Below, one piece after another: positions 24,101 through 36,100 of a DNA stretch of 64,000 nt. Made by a program: the position numbers and the translations under genes. The notes beneath the pieces are model-generated. The model was given only the letters and a program-made list of their open reading frames with translations. It was not told the origin of the DNA and made no database searches. This DNA is from Pomphorhynchus laevis (Eukaryota > Acanthocephala > Palaeacanthocephala > Echinorhynchida > Pomphorhynchidae), in contig WNNJ02001868.1 in the NCBI GenBank assembly GCA_012934845.2, positions 79,428 to 143,427 on the forward strand. The letters are read 5' to 3'. Positions within the stretch are counted from its first letter, which is position 1. Each line of letters starts with the position of its first letter.

Positions 24101-27100
24101 AAATCTGGACGATCTGAAAGCTGGACGAACTGAAAGCTGGAAAATCTGAAAGCTGGAAGATCTGAAAGCTGGAAGATCTGAAAGCTGAACGATCTGAAAG
24201 CTGGACGATCTGAAAGCTGGACGATCTGAAAGCTGGACGATCTGAAAGCTATACGATCTGAAAGCTAGATGATCTGAAATCCGGACGATCTGAAAGCTAA
24301 ACGATATGAGAGCTGGATGATCTGAAATCTGGACGATATGAAAACTGGATGATCTGAAAGCTGGACCATCTGAAAGCTGAACGATCTGAAAGCAAGACGA
24401 TCTGAAAGCTGGACGATACGAAAGCTGGATGATCTGAATGCTGGATGATCTGAAAGCTGAACGATTTGAAAGCTGGACGATATGAGAGCTGGATGATCTG
24501 AAAGCTGAACGATATGAAAGCTAGATGATCTGAGGGCTGGATGATCTGAAAGCTGGACGATATGAAAACTGGATGATCTGAAAGCTGGACAATCTTAGAG
24601 CTGTACAATCTGAAAGCAAAACGATCTGAAAGCAAGACGATCTGAAAGCTGGACGATACGAAAGCTGGATGATCTGAAAGCTAAACGATATGAGAGCTGG
24701 ATGATCTGAAATCTGGACGATATGAAAACTGGATGATCTGAAAGCTGGACCATCTGAAAGCTGAACGATCTGAAAGCTGGATGATCTGAAATCTGGACGA
24801 TCTGAAAGCTGGACGATCTGAAAGCTGGACGAACTGAAAGCTGGAAGATCTGAAAGCTGGAAGATCTGAAAGCTGGACGATCTGAAAGCTGGACGATCTG
24901 AAAGCTGGACGATCTGAAAGCTGGACGATCTGAAAGCTGGACGATCTGAAAGCTGGACGATCTGAAAGCTGGACGATCTGAAAGCTGGACGATCTGAAAG
25001 CTGGACGATCTGAAAGCTGGACGATCTGAAAGCTGGACGATCTGAAAGCTGGACGATCTGAAAGCTGGACGATCTGAAAGCTGGACGATCTGAAAGCTGG
25101 ACGATCTGAAAGCTGGACGATCTGAAAGCTGGACGATCTGAAAGCTGGACGATCTGAAAGCTGGACGATCTGAAAGCTGGACGATCTGAAAGCTGGACGA
25201 TCTGAAAGCTGGACGATCTGAAAGCTAAACGATCTGAAAGCTGGACGATCTGAAAGCTAGACGATCTGAAAGCTGAACGATTTGAAAGCTAAACGATATG
25301 AGAGCTGGATGATTTGAAAGCTGAACGATATGAAAGCTGGATGATCTGAAAGCTGGATGATATGAAAACTGGATGATCTGAAAGCTGGACGATCTGAAAG
25401 CTGGATGATCTGAAAGCTAGACGATCTGAAAGCCGGACGATCTGAAAGCTGGAAGATCTGAAAGCTGAACGATTTGAAAGCTGGACGATATGAGAGCTGG
25501 ATGATCTGAAAGCTGAACGATATGAAAGCTGGATGATCTGAAAGCTGGACTATATGAAAACTGGATGATCTGAAAGCTGGACCGTCTGAAAGCTGAACGA
25601 TCTGAAAGCAAGACGATCTGTAAGCTGGATGATCAGAAAGCTGGACGATACGAAAGCTGGATGATATGAAAGCTGGACGATCAGAAAGCTGGATATGAGA
25701 AGGCTAAACGATCTGAAAGCTGAATGATCTGAAAGCTGGATGATCTGAAAGCTGGACGATATGAAAGCTGAATGATTTGAAAGCTGAATGATCTGAATGC
25801 TGGATGATCTGAATGCTGGATGATCTTAAAGCTAGACGATCTAGAAGCAAGACGATCTAAAAGCAAGACGATCTAAAAGCAAGACGATCTAAAAGCAAGA
25901 CGATCTAAAAGCAAGACGATCTGAAAGCAAGACAATCTAAAAGCAAGACGATCTGAAAGCAAGACGATCTAAAAGCTGGAAGATCTGAACGCTGGACGAT
26001 CTGAAAGGAAGACGATCTGCAAGCTGAACAATCTGAAAGCTTAACGATCTGAAAACTGGATTATATGAAAGCTGGACGATTAGTTATTTATTATTTCAGA
26101 TAGTTAAGTTGATAATCAACTAAATATAAGTGAAGTTATCAACTAAACTTATAGTTAAGTTCAGATAGTTAATATTAATAATATTAATAGTAATATTTAA
26201 AAATCTAAAAATCTAATATATGTTGAGATTAACTTCATACGCAAAAAAGGAGATAGATAAGAATGGCAAATTTGAGGACATTAACCAATCCAACCGTAGT
26301 ACGAAACTAATTCAAGAATACAATATATTGTATTCACAAACAAGATTAGACGCCCTAGACAATTTAATTGGTACAGAAATCGTATCGGAGCGTCTAAAAT
26401 CAAGGATTCTCTTTTCAATAATTGTTGTAAGTATTTTAAAAAGCACTTTTGATTTCAATTACTATAACTTCATTAAGAAGTTATAATAATTAATTAAGAA
26501 GTCTTCATTAATTATCTGAAAATAAATAAAATACACAAACAGCTTATTTGAATTTCAGTGCTGCAATTCTGTTAAAAGAGAATGTGTTTCGAAATTATTT
26601 TTAGCAAAATGTTTGCATTATTTTAAAATTTATTTTAAATATATTTACATACTTGTCTCTTACGCTCCCCCTTAATAGAACATGATATTAAAAGCCGTAG
26701 GTTATTTATTTTAGAACATATTGTTGAAAAAATAAGACAATATTAAATCAAAAACTATTAGAAAAAGAAGATTTTTGGATTAAAACGCTTAATTCCATGT
26801 ACCCATTAGGATTGAATGACGTGGTACAAGGAATTGGCAGAAGTAGTATAGTAAATAATAAACAACTATATTATAATAATCCGGTTAAATGCAAACTAAG
26901 AAGTCATGGTGATAATGGGAAAAATAAAAATATAGTTAAAAATATTAAAAAATATATGTATATAAATGAACAATTAGAAATATTAAAACAACTTTTAAGA
27001 GATAATAAGCTAAAAGATCTTTATGTAAATATAAGAAGTTTTTCTAAAGATATCATATGTTCAATAAATCAAAAATTAATTAACGACTATGATAGGCTAA

Positions 27101-30100
27101 GTTGTATAATAGACAGGTTATTGTAATACAAAATACTATAATCAGACAATAAATGTTAATAATAGCAATAAAACAATACACTAACAAAAAATTCATTAAT
27201 AAATGTATGGATAACATAAATATAGCCGGACTTTTAAAAAATTCTAAAAGTAAAGAAATAATAGGGTCAGATTTAAGTAAATATATTCCTAAAATATGGT
27301 ATAAGTGGTTATCTTATAAAACTATAAGGTAACAAGTATAACAGTACTATATATGTACTCATTCCTAAAATTATATGTGCTTATTGCAGTTTAACCTCAG
27401 ATTAAAAACGGTAGACGTGTTTCACTCTAACGAGCTCATCAGTACCGTGACTACAATAATCTAACATAGTAACCTTAGCACACGCTTAAACAGTGTTTAA
27501 AGCTCGAAAAACAGAACTACCCTTAATTTGAATCATCAGAGTGAATTTAGCATAAGCTCTGTGCATGGCAGTGCGTATTGCGGTTTTACCATGCATCAGG
27601 CACTAAATTCCTTTTAATATAAATGCTGTTTTACAGGGACACTTTAAAGTGTACAAATATATAAAATATAATTTGGTGTTACACCTGCCATGTCAAACTA
27701 AATGGTGTACTCGTAAATACATCGGATAAACATTTGGAAAACTTATATATTTGATGAAATTTAAATGTAAATGAAAATAACAAACAATTATAAAAGGAAA
27801 GATAAAATTAATAAAGATATGTATACAGAACTTACCAAATTAAAGCATAGCTATATAATAACAACTATCGATAAAGCTAGTAATAACTTTGTCTTCATAT
27901 GCAAAAAGCTTTATTATGATATACTGATGAACAAAGTTAATTATAATGATTTAAATATAAACACAACATATGAATGTAGTGAGTTAAGTTTAGAAAAAAT
28001 TATTACAATTCATTGTTCTATAATGGATAAGAAGCGTATAAAAATTGAATCAGATAATAAAACTATACCTATATTATATTGGAATCCAAAATTACAAATA
28101 AAACCAATAAAACCTAGGTTCATATATAGTGCTTTTGAATGTACATTAAAACCACTTGCTGTTTAAATGAATTAAATACTTAAAGTAATTAAAGCACACT
28201 TCAATAAATGTAAGGTAATCGAAATTAATACTGGTATAAAACAATATTTCAGTATTAATTCTACATTTCAGTATTAGAATAACATACACTAGATAATCAA
28301 ATTTCATCAGAGGAAATACGTCATTAGCGTGTATTTGACGACGCTGGTATGTTGGGTCGAGGAATAGGACCCGAAACCTGATAACATAGCAGTTAACCCC
28401 GGATGACTTATAATCCTTATTCGAATACATCGTATATTATTTCTTTGTCAATTTATCAAATTTGACTTTTATTTTAAATTTCTATTTTAATATATAGAAA
28501 TTTTATGAAATATTATAAAATGTTATACATTAAACTTATGATTTCATAAAACATTTTAATCTTAAAATGTTTAAGTTTATCCAAATAAAACCACTTTAAC
28601 CACTTTTCTATTATAAATCAAATCAGCTAACTGATTCTACGTATTTAATACAATTATAAAATAAACAAAACATAATAATGCTAAATCAAAATTTAATAAT
28701 TAAATAATAAAATTAATAATTGTTTTTAGATTTTCTATAATTTAAATCAAGTTAAAAAAATGAAATTTAAAATAAACGTCATTTTTATGAATTGACTAAT
28801 AAATAACATACGTTGTATCAGAATAAGAATTAGAGGTCATCAGGAGGAACTGCTATGCTATCAGGTTTCGGCCCCTAACTCCTCTACCCAACATAGCAGC
28901 GGGGCCAAATACATGCTAATGATGTATTTCCTCTGATAAAACTATCTAGTATCTTATTCTAATACAAAGTATATTATTTATTATCCATCCATAAAAATTT
29001 GCCACTTAAGAGTTTAAATTTATTCTTTATATTATTGTGTTGATTTATATATTTTACTATTTTCTGCTTGATGTTATTTTTATAGTAACCTAGTTTAAAA
29101 TATGTATCTATTAAATTATTTAAATGATTTTGAAGAAAGCCAATATCATTACATATTGTTGCAATTCTTAAAATTTCATTATTTAATGTATTATATTTTA
29201 TATTATATGGTATGCATGAATGCTCATGCAAAAATATGTTTCTTGTAAATTTAAATATGTCATCTTTACGATATAAATTAATAGTAGTTTTAGTTAATGT
29301 TAATTTAATGTTCATATCTAGATATACACCTTCTTTATCATTAATATTGGTTTTGTTAAGAATAAGGCTTTCTGGATAAATGTGCTTCACTAATTGAATA
29401 AAAATTATTAGAATTAAATACACATATATCATCGATGTATCGAAGGATGTATTTCATATATTTATATTGTTTAGATTTAGTTTTCACAAAGTAATGAACA
29501 AATTCATATTCTATAAAGCTTTAAAACAAGTCAGCTATAATTGGGCTACTATTACCACCCATTGGAACACCTTTTACTTGTCTAAATATAGATGTCCCTA
29601 CTTTTAAATAATTTTGATTTATCAAAATATTTAAGGATTCTATTAATTCAATTTTATCCATATATTTATATTTACTTTGATGGTTTAATTTTTGTTAGAT
29701 AGGCGTTATAATTATTATAACATATATATGTATATCTTTTTCCGAATATAAGATTAATTAATTTTACTAACGCTTCTTTAATATCTACTAAATCTAGATT
29801 TGTATAAAGCGTACTAAAATCGTATGTATTTATATTTTGAAAATTTATTCCTTTTGTCTGTTCTAAAAATTCTTTTGTAGAATTAATACTGAAATAGTGT
29901 TTTATACCAGTATTAATTTCGATTACCTTACAATATTTTTTAAGTGTGCTTTAATTACTTTAAGTATTTTATTCATATAGACAGAAAGTGGTTTTAATGT
30001 ACATTTAAACGCACTACATATGAACCTAGGTTTTATTGGATTTTTATGTAATTTTGGATTCCAATATAATATAGGTATAGTTTTATTATCTAATTCAACC

Positions 30101-33100
30101 TTTATACCCTTTTTATCCATTATAGAACAGTGACTTGTAATAATTGTTTCTAAACTCAACTCACTACGTTCATATGTTGGATTTACATTTAAATCATTAG
30201 AATTAACCTCTTTCATTAGTATATCATAATAAAGCTTTTTGCATATGAAGACAAAGTTATTACTAGCTTTATCAATAGTTGTTATTATATAGTTATCCTT
30301 TAATTTAGTAAGTTCTTTATACATGTCTTTATTAATTTTATCTTTCCTTTTATAATTGTTTGTTATTTTCATTTTATTTTTAATTTTATCAAATATATAA
30401 TCTTTCCAAATGTTAATCTTAGATATATTCGAGCTTTCACTATTAATCAGCTTACTAAAGTAATCATTTAAGTTATTATATAACGAACTGTAAATTTTAT
30501 TTTTGTCGTTGTTGTTATTTAATCTATATTTATACCCTTTTGATAGCAGCTTTCTTAATTCACAATTTTCAATTAATTCTAGATTATGGGTACATATATG
30601 TTCATTTATTTTATCAAAACTAAGACTTTTACAATTGCATTCTGTTTCCATTATGTTTCTAATATTATCGTTACATATTGATTTTAATTCTTTATTATAA
30701 TTACAATTTTTTCGTCCTAATGGTGGTAGGAGTTTATACCTTATTTTAGGAATATATTTACTTAAATCTGACCCTATTATTTCTTTACTTTTAGAATTAT
30801 TTAAAAGTCCGGCTATATTTATGTTATCTATACATTTATTAATGAAGTTTATGGTTAATATATATTTTCTATTGTTATTATTAACATTTATTGTACGATT
30901 ATAGTATTTTGTATTACAATAACTGTCTATTATACAACTTAGCCTATCATAGTCGTTAATTAATTTTTGATTTATTGAACATATGATATCTTTAGAAAAA
31001 CTTCTTATATTTACATAAAGATCTTTTAGCTTATTATCTCTTAAAAGTTGTTTTAATATTTCTAATTGTTCATTTATATACATATATTTTTTAATATTTT
31101 TAACTATATTTTTATTTTTCCCATTATCACCATGACTTCTTAGTTTGCATTTAACCGGATTATTATAATATAGTTGTTTATTATTTACTATACTACTTCT
31201 GCCAATTCCTTGTACCACGTCATTTAATCCTAATGGGTACATGGAATTAAGCGTTTTAATCCAAAAATCTTCTTTTTCTAATAGTTTTTGATTTAATATT
31301 GATATGTTTTCTTCGATAATATGTTCTAAAATAAATAATTTACAGTTTTTAATATCATGTCTTATTAATCTCATATGCTTATAAAATATAGTTTGACTAT
31401 TATGCTGTATATTATATATGTGTTGCCTAAACCTGGTTTTTAACATTTGATATGTTTTTCCTATATATTGCAATCCACATGTACATTGTATTAGATACAA
31501 TACATTTGCGGTATTGCAGTTACGATTATTATTAATATTTAATGAAAAACATTTGTTTGTCGTATTACTTACAATACAATTATTATTTATAACATCACAA
31601 ACTATACAATTTTTTCTGTTACATTTAAAAGATCTAAAATTAAAATCATTAGTATGTACGTATTTTTTTAATATGGTTGAGAACATGTAACTTTTAAGTC
31701 ATAATTTTTAACGTTGCTTTTTCGGTGTCGCCACCTAGTTTAGTTGACTCAGACTAAACTTACAACGGGCCATCCAGCAGCATCTGACAGGGGGCTGCCC
31801 TGCTTAAGGTGGTTGCAGGCTGGAACAAGATCTATAAAGATCTACCACCTTCAATATTACCACCTTCTACCACCTTCTATATTAGTCGCTATTGATCTTA
31901 TATTTTTTGTATCTGATCCTTAGTCTGATACATCATCTGTTATTTATTAGTCAATTCATAATATGTAAATTTTATTTTAAATTTCAATTAACATAGTTTA
32001 ATGTATAATACTTAGAAGTGTATAACAGTTTTTACACTTTAATCTTAATACTTTAAATTATAAATTATTTAATTTAATTTATTACACTTCAATTATTCAA
32101 TTTTTTAGGGAACAAATTTTCATCTTAATTCTTATAATCCAATACTATTGTATTATATAGTGTATTTTTAAATTTAATTTATTACAATTCAACAATTCGG
32201 TTTTTAGAGATTAAATTTTTATTTAAATTCCCATTTGCTTAACCCTTTAATAAGGTTCAATAATTTATATCATTATAAGTCAATATTATTTATCAAATTA
32301 TAACTATTTATAAGTTTTTAATTATTTATCTAATTATTTAAATTTTATTTAGCATTATTTTTAATTTATAAATAGTATAAAATACATATATGCAGTTAGC
32401 TGATTTGTTATGTAATGTTAGTATACTGCAGCCTCTTGGTCTGAATAAAAGTAATTAACATATTTACAAAATTGAAAAAAATTTAAATTCCACCAAAAGC
32501 AATAACTTCTTGTCAGCTTTAATGAGTTACTACTCATTGATTAGTCAGCTTCCGATTTGTCAAAATCAATTAATCTAGCAACACTGCGTTAATGTTTATT
32601 TCGTGAATTTATCAAAATCAATTATTTTGTGATAGAATCTTTATTAGATTAAATAATTATTATGTTATAATTAAATAATAATTTGCGATGATTTATTATT
32701 AATAATTGATAACAATTTTGATCGTAATTATCTGGAATATCGATAATATTAGATTGATCTGACTTTTCAACACTTTTAATCAAGCTTAATAATAAATAAT
32801 TGAATATTACAGGTATCATTCAGAGTAGCGAGTATATTTGCACATGACCTTCGAAATCAAGTTCGAAAGCTTTTACAAATAAATTCCAAAACGATCCATA
32901 ATGATTTTGACAGTGCATTGAACCAATATCTAAAGGCAACAGCTGACACGTTTGATATCACCAAAATTGAAAAAGTAGGTTACTTGTTATCAACAATGGA
33001 AAAAGTAAACAAATTAGAATATTTCTATTTTTAAATTTATGCAAAACAGGAAAATATTGCTTTCTAGGTTTAATACAAATAATCAAAATATTATTAAAAA

Positions 33101-36100
33101 TAAAATTGTTAATTATATATTATCACATATCATTACATCTCATTACATAATATTATCATTATATGATGATATTAATTATAATATCAATGATAATTATATC
33201 AATCATTAATCAACCTTCCTAGTTCATAAATTTGTTTTCGCTTCCTAATAAAATAAAAAAATATTAAATCTCAAAATATTTAGAAAAGATTTAAAATGCT
33301 TAATTCCATTTAAGGTACAAGACTTTTTTAACTACAATTTTATGAATCGATAAATTAATTAAAATTAAGATTGGAGGTCATAAGTAGGAACTGATATCCT
33401 ATCAAGTTTTGACCCTATTCTCTATCCAAAATAACAACGAGGCTGAATGCATACTTAATATGTATTTCATCTGATGAAATTTGATTATCTATTGTAATAT
33501 TAAATTTAAACGTGGAATATATTATTTACACTCTATCTATAAAAAATTACTTCCGAATATTAATTTATTTTTAAAATATTTTGATGATTTACATATTTTA
33601 CGATTTTTTATTTGATTTTATTTTTATAATAATCTTGTTTAAAATATGTATCTATTAAATTATTTAATTGATTTTGAATAGAGCCAATATCGTTACATAT
33701 TATAATGATATTATAATAATATTGTAATATTATTATCCTTATTCCTCGACCCAACATAGCAGTGGGTCAAAACACGTGCTAATGACGCATTTCCTCTGAT
33801 GAAATTTACTTATTTAGTATCTTATTCTAATACAAAGTATATTATTTATTATTCATCCATCAAAATTTTCGGCTAATGATTTTAAATTTATTTTTAATAT
33901 TATTGTGATGATTTATATTTTTTATATTTTCTGTTTGGTCGTATTTTTATATTTTTTTAAATGATTTTGAAGAAAGCCAATATCATTACATATTGTTGCA
34001 ATTCTTAAAATTTCATTATTTAATGTATTATATTTTATAATTTATGGTATGCATGAATATCAATATTGTTAATATCAATATATATACCTTCATAACATGA
34101 ATATTAGTTTTATTAAGAATAAGACCACCTGGATAAATTTACTCAGTAGTTGAATAAAAATCATTAGAGTAAAATACACACATACCATCGAAGCATATAT
34201 TATTTTTATATAGTTTAGATATTTTTTACAGTTTATTTCTATAAAATTAGATTTATTTTTTAAACTGTTGATTTCTATAAAATTAATAAAGTACACAAGT
34301 CATTGAACGTAAATTTACAACTTGTTATTTAAACGTTCATATACAAACTAAATCACTTAAAATCACTACAATAACATCATCAGGTGCAAATTTTACTATT
34401 TTCATACGCTTCGACAATTACTTCAGCTGCGACATCGGGATATGCAGCCGATGCTGATGTTTCAGCATCGGAAGATGCTGAGGATATATAAATAAGCCCT
34501 AAACGGATTCGGCGAGGTCCTATTAAGATTTCAAGAAAAAATATTAATTTTATCTTTTCAAAAAACAAGTTAAAATTAGGCTATTTTGCCAATAAAATAA
34601 GTTAAAATGTATTATTTATATTTTTCGAAGTATTAATAATATTGGTTAATATATTATTATGAACAATTTATTAATTATTTATAGATAAATTTATAAATTC
34701 ACAATATTCAAATACACATCGTTATAATTTACGCCTCGACATTCTAAAATGTTCATTCAAAGAAATGATAAAACGTTGAACGTGATAAATCGTCAAATTT
34801 AAAGTCGAAATTGACACGATTGATACGTACACTTACCTATATTTAAAAAGTTGATTGAGCAATCTAGAACAAACTATAACACACGAGCTTTCGACTTTAA
34901 CCGTAGAGCAAATAAATATTATAATGTAAAAATTTAGGCCCCAAAATTCGTCTGCGGGATTATTTTTTATCAGTTTATTCTTAATTGGCTTGCAAACGAG
35001 CCGTTCGCTTGTATTTGCCACTCAAAATAAATTTATTTCTCCATACGGGGCTTTACAATTGTACCTATATTCTTAAATATAAAATATGAATATTTAATTC
35101 TTCAAAATATGCCCTACTCTTATCTCCGGCCTTAGATTATAAATATAAAAAGGCCACTTCACGTCGATTTAATTAGATGCGAGCATCAGAAAATTTCCGA
35201 CAATTCTCTCAAGATAAGTACCGTAACTCGCATCCTTTTAACCTATAACCGTTCCAATATTGTCTAGAAGATGATACTTCTAGACATGTTAACTTTAACA
35301 TGATGTATTAGTGGCCTTCTACCAAGATAACCTGTGAAATTCAAGCTGTGCGGATTTTCCAAGAAAACGTGTTATCAATGTTACAGATTTTTAACACGTT
35401 TTCCCTAATAACAGCTTTGGAGAATGTGAATTATTGAGTTACGCGATGTACGAGGCACGGCGCATAGCTGGAATTGGTTCGACGTGATCAGGAATACGAA
35501 GGACACGATGTATGGGTTTATTTGTTACCATCGCAATATGCTGTTCTTTGTCGCAGATGATAACTGAAGGTACGTTATGATTATCAGGAGTCAAATTTAT
35601 TTCGCTATCTGCGCCCTCTTGGTTTCTGCATATCGTATCAACATTCAAAATATATCCGAATTGTCAATATCCAAAGATCTGTTTGCGTACTTGGGTTTAT
35701 TAGATAAACTCATATAGTTATTATAATTAGGTGATAGATCATGTTTAACCCTCTGTATCCCTCCTTTATTCGTCGCAAATTCATTTGTAATCACTGCCAT
35801 GTGAAGATTATATAAAGGCCGGAACAATGTTTTGTTCTTATAAGCACGCTTTATCCATTTAAGCACTCTAAGTCATTCATCTCAGTCAGCTTCGAGTTAA
35901 AATTATGAATTGCGATTGTCAAATCAACAATAGGACTGCAAGTGATAATCACGAAAGGAAAATAACTTTTTATATAAGTTATATAAGTTTTTTGAAATTA
36001 TAGTAAAAGAAACATCATTAGCATGCATTTGGCCTTAATGCAATGTTAGATTAAAGAATATGGGCTGAAACATGATAATAAACAGTTCACCCATTCCAAT

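Larger units (their letters stand above)
26700..28290 (+). mobile_element. 5'-truncated Penelope-like copy, plus orientation
   Basis: The copy matches the minus-strand copy at 28.8-31.7 kb from within the end of its nuclease domain (LEHIVEK... near 26,715) through NSMYPLGLNDVVQGIGRSS (26,797 on) and the KMKITNNYKRKDK to RT-entry region (27,770-28,166). Part of the middle is replaced by foreign sequence at 27,305-27,726. After 28,262 it jumps to the 3' module, skipping the RT palm. Truncation at the 5' end fits target-primed reverse transcription. Sequence is otherwise very close to the other copy. Confidence 0.85.
28790..31870 (-). mobile_element. Nearly full-length Penelope-like element, permuted (Naiad/Chlamys-type)
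   Basis: On the minus strand the order is a leader of about 180 bp (31,870-31,687), GIY-YIG nuclease plus linker (from 31,686), reverse transcriptase (to about 28,974), then the 3' module with hairpin (28,960-28,790). Classical Penelope elements place GIY-YIG after the RT. The reverse order seen here is that of the Naiad/Chlamys clade. The RT palm is interrupted, so this copy is not autonomous, but the first 587 codons are intact. It sits antisense in intron 4, tail to tail with the plus-oriented copy. Confidence 0.8.

Noticed and set aside
24053-26082. A CRISPR-like array or a repeat protein gene
   Set aside because: The 16-bp units are directly adjacent with no spacers, and the periodic peptides arise in every frame because 16 x 3 = 48. 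It is a eukaryotic minisatellite.
28300-28400. Hammerhead ribozyme in the Penelope 3' module
   Set aside because: GAAAC is present, but no CUGANGA stands between the outer and inner stems (their strands abut there), so the core cannot form.
29440-29922. Selenocysteine (UGA) recoding in the Penelope-like RT, known in some Naiad elements
   Set aside because: The interrupting stops I read in this RT are TAA, and frame shifts are present too, so ordinary decay explains them.
32813-32824. Alternative acceptor ATTCAG 11 bases into exon 5
   Set aside because: It fits phase only if exon 4 is skipped. Exon 4 has a consensus donor and clear homology, and the first acceptor gives a gapless match to SPATA18.
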